A stretch of 64,000 nucleotides of DNA from PALSA-129 sp050014595 (GCA_050014595.1 JBEKDA010000026.1:28285-92284), one strand, 5' to 3'; counted from the first letter of the stretch, positions 41,832 through 50,862 are shown. Notes: a model not told the origin generated them from the sequence alone. Translations and numbers: made by a program.

Positions 41832-42494
41832 ATGGCACTCTTAGAGCGAGTCTCAACTTTGGTTCGGGCCAATATCAACGACCTGGTGGATAAGGCCGAA
41901 GACCCCGAAAAAATGATCAAGCAAGTCATCCTGGACATGCAGAACCAGTTGCTCCAGGTGAAGACCCAGGTGGCGATCTCGATTGCCGACCAGCACGTGC
42001 TCGACAAGAAACTGGCCGAAAGCGAAGAGAGCGCGCGCCAATGGATGCGCCGCGCGGAGCTGGCCGTCGACAAGAAAGACGACACGCTGGCGCGCGCGGC
42101 CGTGGAGCGGTCCATGAGCTACCAATCCACCGCCGAGAGTTTCAAGCAGCAGGTGGAAGACCAGAAGACCCAGGTGGAAAACCTCAAGGGCGCGCTGCTC
42201 AAGCTGCAACAGAAGCTGGTGGAGGCGCAATCCAAAAGCGACATGCTGATCGCCCAGCACCGCCGCTCGCGGGCCATGACCAAGGCCAGCGAGGCCGGCC
42301 TGAACATGGGTGAATCGTCGAATGCCGCGGCCTTCGACCGCATGAAGCACAAGGTGCAACACACCGAAGCCACCGCCCAGGCCAGGTCCGAGCTGCTGGC
42401 CGACAACGTGGACGACAAATTCGCCGCCATGGAAAAGCAGGATGAGATCGACCGCCTGCTGAACGACCTGAAGGCCAAGCGGAAGGCCGGGTAG
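41832..42494 (+). CDS. pspA: PspA/IM30-family membrane-stress protein
   Basis: A 220-residue, almost wholly helical protein. The amphipathic first helix (MALLERVSTLVRANINDLVDKAEDPEKMIKQ) and the following coiled-coil with ARQWMRRAELAVDKKDDTLARAAVERS match PspA/Vipp1. PspA binds stressed inner membranes as large rings. AAGGAGAATTCC lies just before the ATG, and the gene is 15 bp after the flotillin gene. Confidence 0.93.
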   Translation: MALLERVSTLVRANINDLVDKAEDPEKMIKQVILDMQNQLLQVKTQVAISIADQHVLDKKLAESEESARQWMRRAELAVDKKDDTLARAAVERSMSYQSTAESFKQQVEDQKTQVENLKGALLKLQQKLVEAQSKSDMLIAQHRRSRAMTKASEAGLNMGESSNAAAFDRMKHKVQHTEATAQARSELLADNVDDKFAAMEKQDEIDRLLNDLKAKRKAG

Positions 42495-42516
42495 GCCTGT
42501 GGAGGCTTCCCGCCGA

Positions 42517-42618
42517 CTGGTAGCGCCGGCGGTCTCCACCGCCGGTTCGCTTATCCCAAAGAGCGATGATTGTGAAGCGCGACAAAGCACCGGCGGCAAA
42601 GACCGCCGGCGCTACCAG
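42517..42618. repeat. inverted pair of REP-like palindromes (copies 2 and 3)
   Basis: Copy 2 (42517-42550, plus sense) and copy 3 (42585-42618, reversed) of the GGTAGCGCCGGCGGTC element, about 34 bp apart, so the pair forms a larger dyad. A half-copy of the 33394 composite element follows at 42628-42653. Together they fill the 169-bp gap between pspA and the next gene. Confidence 0.8.
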
Positions 42619-42663
42619 TAAGGAGTAGCGGCAGCCAGAATTGCCTGCCCCACGCGGAATTCC

Positions 42664-43125
42664 ATGCAGAAGCTCTTCCACTTCGACTGCCCGCGGGAGG
42701 TGTACCGGGCCGACGCCTGCATCATCTCCTGCTTCGACGCCCGCTTCGACCTGGCCGTCCGCAAGTTCCTGAAGCGCCGCGCCATCCTCGCCTACGACCA
42801 GATCAAGATCCCCGGCTCCGCCAAAGCCCTGGCCGCTCCCGACGCCGAAGCCGACCGCGATTTCGTGCTCCGCATGGTGCGAACATCGATGCGCCTGCAC
42901 CGCTCCGCGCGCGTATGGATGTTCGCCCACAGCGATTGCGGCGCCTACCCGGGCGCGCCGGTGGAAACGCAGACCGCCGACCTGCAAACTGCCGCGCAAT
43001 TCCTGCGGGCTTCTGAGCCGGCCCTGGCCGTGGAGTGTTTCTTCGCCGATTTCGACGGCATCTACGGTGGGACAGACGATCGGGTTTTGTCGTCTGTCAG
43101 GCAGTTGGGGCTCAGAGAGACATGA
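42664..43125 (+). CDS. beta-carbonic-anhydrase-like protein
   Basis: A 153-residue protein. SCFDARF (about 21-27) matches the CxDxR zinc/active-site motif and AHSDCGAY (about 92-99) the HxxC motif of beta-carbonic anhydrases. It is shorter than the family's usual 190-220 residues and lacks the long C-terminal arm. The last dozen residues (GTDDRVLSSVRQ) are encoded by a 28-bp palindromic repeat, so the natural C-terminus may have been replaced. Activity is plausible but not certain. Confidence 0.72.
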   Translation: MQKLFHFDCPREVYRADACIISCFDARFDLAVRKFLKRRAILAYDQIKIPGSAKALAAPDAEADRDFVLRMVRTSMRLHRSARVWMFAHSDCGAYPGAPVETQTADLQTAAQFLRASEPALAVECFFADFDGIYGGTDDRVLSSVRQLGLRET

Positions 43126-43151
43126 CAGACCACGAAACCCGATGGTCTGTC
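43071..43151. repeat. inverted pair of 28-bp palindromes with GACAGAC ends
   Basis: Unit 1 (43071-43098) and unit 2 (43124-43151) each have GACAGAC/GTCTGTC ends around a core with ATCGGGTTT. Unit 2 is the reverse complement of unit 1 with about four changes. Unit 1 lies inside the carbonic-anhydrase-like frame and unit 2 begins at its stop, just before the pyrD stop at 43156. Confidence 0.8.
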
Positions 43152-43155
43152 CGAT

Positions 43156-44067
43156 TTACATCTCCAACGTCCCGACGATTTCCCTCACGTTCCCTATCCC
43201 CTCGCGCTCCAGAAACTCGCCCAATTCGCGCGCGATCCGCGCCGGCGATTGCGGGTCCCAGAACGTGGCTGTCCCCACTTGCACCGCGGAAGCCCCGGCG
43301 ATCAGAAACTCGGCCGCATCCTCCCCGGTAGCGATGCCGCCGAGACCGATGACGGGAATCTTGACGCTCCGCGCCGCTTGGCACACCAGCCGCAACGCGA
43401 TCGGTTTGATGGCCGGCCCCGACAGCCCGCCAAAACCCGCCCCGATGCGCGGCCGCCGCGTGTGCGCGTCAATCGCCAGCGCCACGAACGTATTCACCAG
43501 CGAGAGAGCGTCGGCGCCGCTCTCTTCCGCCGCGCGCGCCAGCGGCTCGATGGCGCCCACGTTGGGCGATAGCTTCACCATCAGCGGCCGGCGCGCCACC
43601 CGCTTTACCGCCGAGACCACTTCACCCAGCAGCCACGGGTCGCTGGAAAAGTAGATCCCGCCATGTTTGGTGTTGGGGCAGGAAACGTTGAGTTCGTACC
43701 CGGCCAGGCCCTCGTGGTCTTCCAGAACGCGCGCCACTTCAACGTAGTCTTCCGTCTGGTATCCGAAAACGTTGGCAAAGACCGCCGTCCGCAGTTTCGC
43801 CAGCGCGGGCAGTTTTTCGGCGACGAAGGCGCGCACTCCCACGTTTTGCAGGCCGATGGAATTGATCATGCCGGCCTCGGTTTCATAGAGGCGCGGCGCG
43901 GGGTTGCCTTCGATGGGCTCTCGCGACAGGCCCTTCACCACCAGGCCGCCCAACGAATCCAGATCCACCTGCTTCGCGAACTCCAGGCCATAGCCGAAGG
44001 TGCCGGAGGCCGCAATCACGGGGTTCCGCAGCGCGATGCCGCAGAAGGAAGTCGCGAGCCTGCTCAT
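43156..44067 (-). CDS. pyrD: dihydroorotate dehydrogenase, class 1B catalytic subunit
   Basis: A 303-residue TIM-barrel FMN enzyme that oxidises dihydroorotate to orotate in pyrimidine synthesis. ASGTFGYGLEF, LVVKGLS, NSIGLQNVG (about 69-77), the catalytic-loop NVSCPN (Cys about 127, which marks class 1 type B), VKLSPN, and GLGGIATGEDAAEFLIAGASAVQVGTA are all present. The usual partner PyrK is not seen here. Its ATG overlaps the stop of the upstream phosphatase-fold gene (ATGA), so they are co-translated. Confidence 0.94.
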   Translation of the reverse strand: MSRLATSFCGIALRNPVIAASGTFGYGLEFAKQVDLDSLGGLVVKGLSREPIEGNPAPRLYETEAGMINSIGLQNVGVRAFVAEKLPALAKLRTAVFANVFGYQTEDYVEVARVLEDHEGLAGYELNVSCPNTKHGGIYFSSDPWLLGEVVSAVKRVARRPLMVKLSPNVGAIEPLARAAEESGADALSLVNTFVALAIDAHTRRPRIGAGFGGLSGPAIKPIALRLVCQAARSVKIPVIGLGGIATGEDAAEFLIAGASAVQVGTATFWDPQSPARIARELGEFLEREGIGNVREIVGTLEM

Positions 44068-45530
44068 AGAGCCAGCGCCTCACCCAGCACGCGGCCGGCG
44101 GCGGTCGATGGCTCGGCGATCCCCATCACGCGCGCCAGCGTGGGCGCCACGTCCACGGCCTCCACCGGAGATTCGAACACGCCCGCGCGGAATTGTGGGC
44201 CATAAAAGCAAAGCGGCACGCGCGCGTCGTAGTTGTAAAGCGAGCCGTATGAGACGCCCCGCCCCGCCCCGAAATCCTCCACGTATTCCGGCCGGTAACT
44301 CAGCATCACGTCTCCCGACCGCTTCATGTGGAAGCTGTTGCGGAACCGTCGCTCCCACTCGTCGTGCGTGGAGCAGGCGCCGCGCGCGGTGTAGAAGCCG
44401 GCCACGGCGGGCTGTTCCATCGCGGCGCGCGCGGCCAGCAGACGAAAATTCTCCGGGTCGCCTTCGCCGCCTTTCAGATACAGGAACGGATACACGTACT
44501 TCTCGACGTGGCTGCCGGCGGCCTTGATTCCGCTTTCCACCGCCTGAGCGATGGCTTCGCCGGCCACGGCCATGCGAGGCCGCGCCGCCGGCGGAGGCTC
44601 CGGCGGAGCGCCGTGCGCCGCCGACAGCACCAGGTTGAATCCGTTCTCTCCCACGGCGTGCGAGAGCTGATTCAGCAGCGTCTCCACGCGGCGGTCGAGC
44701 TGCAGCACCATCTGGCTCATCAGCGGCGAGCCTCCGCCGGTCTCATAACCGAGCAGCGCGGCGGAGCCGTCCAGGATGCACAACAAATCCGGGTCGTCAC
44801 CCTGCCCCAGCTTGTCGCGCCCCGCCAATTCGCCGGCGAAATCAAACAGTGCCGCCTGGCCGAATGGGGAAGCCTTGTACAGCCAGAGGAATTCCTGCGG
44901 CCGCTCGCCATCGAAGGTCAGCGTGCGCAGCGGCGGCGCATCGGGCGCGGCATTGACGGCCATCCAGGCGGCTCCGCGCGCCGCCTCCGGCGGTTTGGAT
45001 CGGTTGTAGGAATCGAGCCAGTCGGGCGCCACACCCGACGCTGTGAACCGGCCGCGCTCATCCAGGAAGAATAAGCGCGCGCCGCGCGTGCCGCCGAACA
45101 GCGCCGCGTGGGCGCGCGTGAGGGCCACTACCGAAACCCGTGCGCCGGCGGCAACCGCTTGCGCGCCGAGCGTGGTCGCCAGCAGATCTTCGTCGGAGGC
45201 CGCGACGGCCCGCCCGGCGGCGCGATCATACCAGGAATCGGCGACGATCCCATGTTGCGAAGGCCACGCGCCGGTCGCCAGGTTGGCGATGCCGCAGGCC
45301 GAGAAGGTGCTCGAAAGGTGCCGGCAATCGGGAAACCAGGCGCCCTTTTCGAGCAACCGGCGAAATCCGCCGGGCGCGAACTGTGGATTGCCTGGATCGA
45401 GCGAATCAGCCCGCATGTTTTCCGCAAGTACCAGTACTATCAGTCGAGTACGGGGGGAAGCGGCCGGCAGCCACCGGGCGGCCAGGCCGCCCAGCATGCA
45501 CGCGCCGAATTCTCGACGGCAAATACCCAT
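44064..45530 (-). CDS. alkaline phosphatase/phosphodiesterase-superfamily protein
   Basis: About 488 residues from ATG 45530, which gives an export signal-like N-terminus (MGICRREFGACMLGGLAARWLPAA, Tat-like RRxFG); the frame opens as far as 45626. The fold is that of type I phosphodiesterases/alkaline phosphatases: VLVLAENMRADSLD near the start, LSSTFSACGIANLATGAWPSQHGI as the nucleophile region, VLSAAHGA and VDVAPTLARVMGI near the end. The nucleophile loop lacks the common GHA pattern, so substrate and even activity are uncertain. Coupled to pyrD downstream. Confidence 0.8.
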   Translation of the reverse strand: MGICRREFGACMLGGLAARWLPAASPRTRLIVLVLAENMRADSLDPGNPQFAPGGFRRLLEKGAWFPDCRHLSSTFSACGIANLATGAWPSQHGIVADSWYDRAAGRAVAASDEDLLATTLGAQAVAAGARVSVVALTRAHAALFGGTRGARLFFLDERGRFTASGVAPDWLDSYNRSKPPEAARGAAWMAVNAAPDAPPLRTLTFDGERPQEFLWLYKASPFGQAALFDFAGELAGRDKLGQGDDPDLLCILDGSAALLGYETGGGSPLMSQMVLQLDRRVETLLNQLSHAVGENGFNLVLSAAHGAPPEPPPAARPRMAVAGEAIAQAVESGIKAAGSHVEKYVYPFLYLKGGEGDPENFRLLAARAAMEQPAVAGFYTARGACSTHDEWERRFRNSFHMKRSGDVMLSYRPEYVEDFGAGRGVSYGSLYNYDARVPLCFYGPQFRAGVFESPVEAVDVAPTLARVMGIAEPSTAAGRVLGEALAL

Positions 45531-45626
45531 AAAAAAAGAGTTTATCAGAGGCGTAAGTAGTGTTATAGTGTGTTCTTTAATACTAGCCAAAGAATTCTCG
45601 GCTGGCGAGCCACAAACGGATGGCAC

Positions 45627-45950
45627 ATGACTGACGACAACAGCGCACTAGGCCTTGCCACGGTCCGCCGCAATCGCGGCATCTCACTGAAGCAGATTTC
45701 CGATTCGACGAAAATCGGGATTCGCGCCCTTGAGGCCATCGAGCAGGGCGAGTTTCGCAAGTTGCCCGGTGGCATTTACGCTACCAGCTACATCCGTCAG
45801 TATGCCCGCGCCATCGACTACGACGAAGGCGTGATTCTGGCTCTGTACTTCCGTCAGGCCACTCCCGGGGAGGCCGGTTCATCCCGAACGGCCGGCGGCA
45901 AAGGCTCTTACCGCACCTGGGGTACCGCTTCCACCGTCACTGATTTGTAA
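45627..45950 (+). CDS. RodZ-type helix-turn-helix protein
   Basis: A 107-residue protein from ATG 45627. LATVRRNRGISLKQISDSTKIGIRALEAIEQGEFRKLPGGIYATSYIRQYARAID is the HTH_25 domain found at the N-terminus of RodZ. Unlike RodZ it has no membrane helix and ends after a short polar tail (PGEAGSSRTAGGKGSYRTWG), so it is more likely a small DNA-binding or adaptor protein. Divergent from the phosphatase-fold gene. Confidence 0.82.
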   Translation: MTDDNSALGLATVRRNRGISLKQISDSTKIGIRALEAIEQGEFRKLPGGIYATSYIRQYARAIDYDEGVILALYFRQATPGEAGSSRTAGGKGSYRTWGTASTVTDL

Positions 45951-46023
45951 GCCCGGCCCCGCCTCCTGAAAGCGCTATCATACGAAGTGGCATTTTTTGC
46001 CCATTCGTACCGGAGATTCACCC

Positions 46024-47643
46024 ATGCCTCTCAATTTCACTCGCCGCCAGTTCGCGCGCGCCGGCGCGGCCGTCTCTTTGGCCGCTCTGCTGCCGCGGTC
46101 CATTTTCTCGAACACCACCGCCGCCAAGAAGGCGGTGGTTCACGCCGATAGCGAAATCGGGACCGTACGGCCCGAATTCCATTCCCACTTCGCCGAGCAC
46201 CTGGGATCGTGCACCTACGGCGGCATCTGGGTCGGCAAGAAATCGCCGATCGAGAATATCGATGGCTTCCGCAAGGCCACCGTCGACTACCTGAAGGAAC
46301 TCGGCGTCCCCGTGCTGCGCTGGCCGGGCGGCTGCTTCGCCGACGATTACCACTGGCGCGAAGGCATTGGCCCCGCCGAAAAGCGGCCCCGGCGCGTCAA
46401 CGTCAACTGGGGAAAATACGTCGAGGATAACAGCTTCGGCACGCACGAATTCCTCGGCTTTTGCAAACTGATCGGCTCGCAACCCTATCTCGCCGCCAAT
46501 GTGGGCACCGGTTCCCCGCAGGAAGTCCGCGACTGGATCGAATATTGCAATTTCCCCAAGGGCACTGCGCTCTCCGAGGAACGCGCCGCCAATGGATCGC
46601 CGGAACCCTTCCGCGTCCGCTATTGGGGCATCGGCAACGAACTGTGGGGCTGCGGCGGCAACTTCCTGCCGCAGGCCGCCGCCGCCGAATTCCGCCGCTA
46701 CGCCACCTTCGCACGGCTGGTTGGCGACCAGGACCGCGATAACTCCGTCTACCTGGTGGGCTGCGGTCCCTCCGGCGACGATTCCAACTGGACCCGCGGG
46801 TTCATGGACTCGATCGGCAACGGTCCGCGCCCCAACGGCTTCTCCATGCACTATTACGAAGGCGGCTCGAACGACCCCGTCGAGTTCACGCCCGAGAACA
46901 TGTACACGCAGCTCAACCTGTTCCCGCGCGTCGAGCAGTCGCTGATCCACCAGCGCACGCTGCTCGACGGCTACGACCCCAACCGCCAGATCGGACTCAT
47001 CCTGGATGAGTGGGGCGTGTGGGACCAGTTGCGCGACAATTCGCGCGGCCGCCTGTGGCAGCAGTCTTCCATGCGCAGCGCCGTGGCTGCCGGCCTGGGT
47101 CTCAACATTTTCAACCGCCAGGCCGACAAGCTGTTCATGTGCAACATCGCGCAGTTGATCAACGTGCTGCAATCGGTCCTTCTCACCGACGGCCCGGAAG
47201 GCGGGAACTGCGTCCGCACCACCACCTACTATGCCTTCATGTTGTTCAAGCCGCACCGCTCCAAGCAGGCGCTGCGCGTGGAGTACGACGGCTCGGCGCT
47301 CCCCGCGCAGGGCTTTGGCCGCGGCGGCGGGGGTCGCGGCGGGCAGCCGGCTCCACCGCCCGAGCTTTCGGTTTCCGCGTCGCGCCAGGGTTCTCAAATG
47401 GTGATCAGCTTCGTCAACCCGCGCCACGATGTCGACATGGAAGTCGATTGCGCCATCCGCGGCGCCGCCGCCAGGAACGGCACGGCGCAGATCCTGCACG
47501 ATGCCGACATCAACGCATTCAACGGCTTCGACAATCCGGACCGCGTGACCATCAGAAAACACGACGTGGCCGTGGAAGCCGATCGCATCAGGATTACGCT
47601 CCCCGCCATGTCGGTAGCGACGGTCACGCTGCAAGTGGCGTGA
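46024..47643 (+). CDS. GH51 family alpha-L-arabinofuranosidase, Tat-exported
   Basis: About 539 residues from ATG 46024 (GGAG nearby), opening with a twin-arginine signal (TRRQFARAGAAVSLAALLP). The barrel carries VLRWPGGCFADDYHWREGIGP, the acid/base in YWGIGNELWGCGGN (about 203-216) and the nucleophile in LILDEWGVWDQ (about 321-331). A C-terminal beta domain follows, interrupted by GRGGGGRGGQPAPPPE (about 432-447). It should release arabinofuranose from hemicellulose or pectin side chains outside the cytoplasm. Confidence 0.93.
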   Translation: MPLNFTRRQFARAGAAVSLAALLPRSIFSNTTAAKKAVVHADSEIGTVRPEFHSHFAEHLGSCTYGGIWVGKKSPIENIDGFRKATVDYLKELGVPVLRWPGGCFADDYHWREGIGPAEKRPRRVNVNWGKYVEDNSFGTHEFLGFCKLIGSQPYLAANVGTGSPQEVRDWIEYCNFPKGTALSEERAANGSPEPFRVRYWGIGNELWGCGGNFLPQAAAAEFRRYATFARLVGDQDRDNSVYLVGCGPSGDDSNWTRGFMDSIGNGPRPNGFSMHYYEGGSNDPVEFTPENMYTQLNLFPRVEQSLIHQRTLLDGYDPNRQIGLILDEWGVWDQLRDNSRGRLWQQSSMRSAVAAGLGLNIFNRQADKLFMCNIAQLINVLQSVLLTDGPEGGNCVRTTTYYAFMLFKPHRSKQALRVEYDGSALPAQGFGRGGGGRGGQPAPPPELSVSASRQGSQMVISFVNPRHDVDMEVDCAIRGAAARNGTAQILHDADINAFNGFDNPDRVTIRKHDVAVEADRIRITLPAMSVATVTLQVA

Positions 47644-47661
47644 GAAAATGCCAACCAGAGA

Positions 47662-47824
47662 AAAGCTTCACCGCCGAGACGCTGAGACGCTGAGAAAACC
47701 GAGAGAGAAATAAGCATCTCGATTCCCGCAGGGTGCTCGCAGGGAAGGCAGAGCAGGACTTGGAATAACTCTCCGATTTCTCAGTCTTTCTTCTCAGCGT
47801 CTCTGCGTCTCTGCGGTGAAAAGA
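47662..47824. mobile_element. MITE-like element with GAGACGCTGAGAC inverted ends
   Basis: The left end (about 47667-47698, TTCACCGCCGAGACGCTGAG...) and the right end (about 47789-47822, reversed TTCACCGCAGAGACGCAGAG...) match as inverted repeats of about 30 bp with a few changes. The core of about 90 bp has no reading frame. It lies between the GH51 and aldo/keto reductase genes. Confidence 0.65.
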
Positions 47825-47852
47825 GACTTTAGCCATCGTCAAAAGAGAACTT

Positions 47853-48836
47853 ATGAAATACCGAACGCTAGGCCGTACCCCCTGGAAGGTTTCCGAGATC
47901 AGCTTTGGCGCATGGGCCATCGGCGGCGCATGGGGGCCCGTCGACGATTCCGAATCGCTCGCCGCGCTCCACAAGGCCATCGATTGCGGCGTCAACTTCA
48001 TCGATACCGCCGACGTCTATGGCATGGGTCACAGCGAACAACTCATCGCTAAACTGAAGCGCGAGCGCAAAGAAGAAATCGTCATCGCCACCAAGGCTGG
48101 CCGCCGCCTCTCGCCGCACACCGCCGCCGGCTACAACCAGCATAACCTCACCGGCTTTGTCGAGGACAGTCTCAAGAACCTTGCCACCGATTCGCTCGAC
48201 CTGCTGCAACTCCACTGCCCGCCCACCGATGTCTATTACCAGCCCGAAGTCTTCGGCGCGCTCGACCGCCTGGTGGAGGCCGGTAAGATCCGCTATTACG
48301 GCGTCAGCGTCGAGCGCGTCGAAGAAGCCCTCAAGGCCATCGAATTCCCCGGCATGCAGACGGTGCAGATCGTCTTCAACTGCTTCCGCCTGCGTCCGGC
48401 CGCGCTGTTCTTCGAGCAGGCCCTGAAAAGGCAGGTCGGCATCCTGGCACGCGTTCCGCTGGCCAGCGGCATGCTGACCGGCAAGATGTCGGCCGCTTCC
48501 GTGTTCGCCGCCGACGATCATCGCAACTTCAATCGTCACGGCGAAGCCTTCGACGTCGGCGAGACCTTTTCCGGCGTCGACTACTCGACCGCGCTCCGCG
48601 CCGTGGAAGAAATCCGCCGCCTCGTGCCGCCCGGCATCACCATGGCGCAATTCGCTCTGCGCTGGATCCTGATGTTCGACGCCGTCACCTGCGCCATTCC
48701 CGGCGCCAAACGCCCGTCGCAAGCCGCCGACAACTGCGCCGCCGCCGATCTGCCGCCGTTGTCCGTCGAGGCCATGCGCGCCATCGAGACTCTGTACAAC
48801 AGCAGCATCCGTCCGCTGGTTCATCAGCGCTGGTAG
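47853..48836 (+). CDS. aldo/keto reductase
   Basis: A 327-residue (alpha/beta)8 NADPH-dependent oxidoreductase. The catalytic tetrad is visible: Asp and Tyr in NFIDTADVYGMGHSE (about 48-62), Lys in IVIATKAG (about 74-81) and His in LLQLHCPP (about 112-119). The C-terminal CAIPGAKRPSQAADN binds the cofactor. Members of this clade act on sugars, ketones or shikimate-like compounds; here a role in sugar metabolism would suit the neighbours. Confidence 0.92.
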   Translation: MKYRTLGRTPWKVSEISFGAWAIGGAWGPVDDSESLAALHKAIDCGVNFIDTADVYGMGHSEQLIAKLKRERKEEIVIATKAGRRLSPHTAAGYNQHNLTGFVEDSLKNLATDSLDLLQLHCPPTDVYYQPEVFGALDRLVEAGKIRYYGVSVERVEEALKAIEFPGMQTVQIVFNCFRLRPAALFFEQALKRQVGILARVPLASGMLTGKMSAASVFAADDHRNFNRHGEAFDVGETFSGVDYSTALRAVEEIRRLVPPGITMAQFALRWILMFDAVTCAIPGAKRPSQAADNCAAADLPPLSVEAMRAIETLYNSSIRPLVHQRW

Positions 48837-49117
48837 ATCGTATTACACCCCTTTGAATTCTTCGCAGCGCGCGACGATTCTACAGTGCCCTAGTTCTCTG
48901 ACCGGCTGGTTTGGTGCGTTTGCGCAATCCGTCGCTCACGCTGGTGGCCCCCATGCGAGCCGCGACTTGTCGCTCGACCGTGAGGGAGCGGTGTCCCGTT
49001 CCGCGAATGTTGTGGGACCGGCCTCCTGGCCGCTCGAAAGCCCGCTCCTGCAAACGCTTTCACCCCGTACCGGGTGATAAACTGTAGGCGTTTCTCAAAC
49101 CACTTTTAGGATCAGCC

Positions 49118-50836
49118 ATGTTCAAACTCGCATCCTGCGTGCTTCTTCTCTCCGCCCTCGCCCCTGCCGCCGACCTCGCCGGCACCTGGCAGTTCGAGCA
49201 AGCCGGCCGCGGCGGACGCGGTGGCCAACCCGGCCCCCCCATCGTCAACAGCTTCGTCTTTAAAGTAGACGGCACTAAGTTCACCGGCTCCTGGATCACG
49301 CCGCAACAAGTTCTCGACATCGTCAACGGCTCCATCAATGGCGGCGAAATTACGTTCCAGACCTCCGACGATCACAGCACTATCCCTCCGCGCATCGCCA
49401 ACTACACCGGCGCCCTCGAAGGCGATCAGTTGACCCTCACCCCGGTGATGGGCCAGCCAGGCGCTCGCGGCGGACGCGGACCTCAAACATCCGTCACCGC
49501 GCAAGCCACTCGCGTCGCCAGCCCCGAGCAGGCCGCCCTCGATGAAGCCATCGCGGCCGCGCAGCAGGCCGGCCGTGGCGGACGCGGCGGCGCCGGCGGC
49601 GGTGGACGCGGCGGTCCGCCCGCTCCCATGATCCTCAAGAAGATCAGCTCCGGCACGGTCTTTCACGCCACCAACCCGCATCCGCCCTTCCCGCCGTTCA
49701 AGCCCATCCCCCCCAACGGTCTTGCCAAAACTCCTCCCATGGGTTGGAACAGTTGGAACAAGTTCGCCGGTCGCGTCGATGACAAATCCGTCCGCGAGAT
49801 GGCCGACGCCATCGCTTCCTCCGGCATGCGCGACGCCGGCTACATCTACGTCAACATCGACGACACTTGGGAAAAAGGCCGCATGGTCGATGGCGCCTGG
49901 GTGCCCGGCCGCGATACAGCCGGCAATATCCTCACCAACGAAAAATTCCCCGACATGAAAGCCCTCGCCGACTACGTCCATTCCAAGGGCCTCAAACTCG
50001 GCATCTATTCCGGACCCGGCCCCAGAACCTGCGCCGGATACGAAGCCACCTACGGTCACGAAGAGCAGGATGCCAAAACCTGGGCCGCCTGGGGCATCGA
50101 CTATCTGAAATACGATTGGTGCAGCGGCAACCAGGTCTACCAGGGCGCTGAGCACCCCTCCGCGTATCAGAAGATGGCGCTGGCCCTGCGCGCGACCGGC
50201 CGCGACATTATTTTCAGCCTCTGCCAGTACGGCTGGCTCAACGTGGGCGAGTGGGGCGCCGATGCCGGCGGCAACCTCTGGCGCACCACCGGCGATATCA
50301 GCGACAACTGGAATTCCATGTCGCGCATCGGCTTCGACCAGCAAGTCGGCCGCGAGAAATTCGCCGGCCCCGGCCACTGGAACGACCCCGACATGCTCGA
50401 AATCGGCAACGGCGGCATGACCTCCACCGAATACCGCACCCACATGAGCCTGTGGTCCATGCTGGCCGCTCCGCTGCTGGCCGGCCATGATATCCGCACC
50501 ATGCCCGACTACATCGCGGACATCCTGCTCAACAAGGAAGTAATCGCCATCGACCAGGACCCCGCCGGCATTCAGGGCACGCGCGTCAGCCAGATCGGTC
50601 CCGAGGGCTACACCCTGGAACTCTGGAAGAAGCCGCTGGCCAAAGGCGTCGCGGTCGGCCTCTTCAACCGCAGTCTGGACACCGCCCGCATCACGGTGAA
50701 ATGGTCCGACGTCGGCATCACCGCCGAGAATCCCAAGGTCCGCGACCTCTGGGCTCACCGCGACATCACTAACGCCGCAACCGAATACTCCGTGAACGTG
50801 CCCTCTCACGGCGTAGTGATGCTGCGCGTGGAGTAA
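49118..50836 (+). CDS. GH27 family alpha-galactosidase with N-terminal extra domain
   Basis: A 572-residue secreted protein (signal peptide about 1-17). Residues about 18-130 are a small beta domain (LAGTWQFEQA, FVFKVDGTKFTGSW) seen before several acidobacterial glycosidases. Two Gly/Arg-rich linkers (about 30-38 and 150-168) follow or interrupt it. The GH27 barrel has TPPMGWNSWNKF (about 206-217), YLKYDWCSGN with the nucleophile Asp (about 328-337) and GHWNDPDMLEIGNGGM with the acid/base Asp (about 422-437). It should remove alpha-galactose from oligosaccharides or galactomannan. Confidence 0.93.
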   Translation: MFKLASCVLLLSALAPAADLAGTWQFEQAGRGGRGGQPGPPIVNSFVFKVDGTKFTGSWITPQQVLDIVNGSINGGEITFQTSDDHSTIPPRIANYTGALEGDQLTLTPVMGQPGARGGRGPQTSVTAQATRVASPEQAALDEAIAAAQQAGRGGRGGAGGGGRGGPPAPMILKKISSGTVFHATNPHPPFPPFKPIPPNGLAKTPPMGWNSWNKFAGRVDDKSVREMADAIASSGMRDAGYIYVNIDDTWEKGRMVDGAWVPGRDTAGNILTNEKFPDMKALADYVHSKGLKLGIYSGPGPRTCAGYEATYGHEEQDAKTWAAWGIDYLKYDWCSGNQVYQGAEHPSAYQKMALALRATGRDIIFSLCQYGWLNVGEWGADAGGNLWRTTGDISDNWNSMSRIGFDQQVGREKFAGPGHWNDPDMLEIGNGGMTSTEYRTHMSLWSMLAAPLLAGHDIRTMPDYIADILLNKEVIAIDQDPAGIQGTRVSQIGPEGYTLELWKKPLAKGVAVGLFNRSLDTARITVKWSDVGITAENPKVRDLWAHRDITNAATEYSVNVPSHGVVMLRVE

Positions 50837-50862
50837 TTCTCGAGGTGCTGAAACCGCCGCTA

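Noticed and set aside
48837..49117. Possible gene in the 281-bp gap before the GH27 gene
   Set aside because: The only frame (48853-49077) has no family features and runs through a stretch (about 48950-49000) that looks like a degenerate intergenic repeat.
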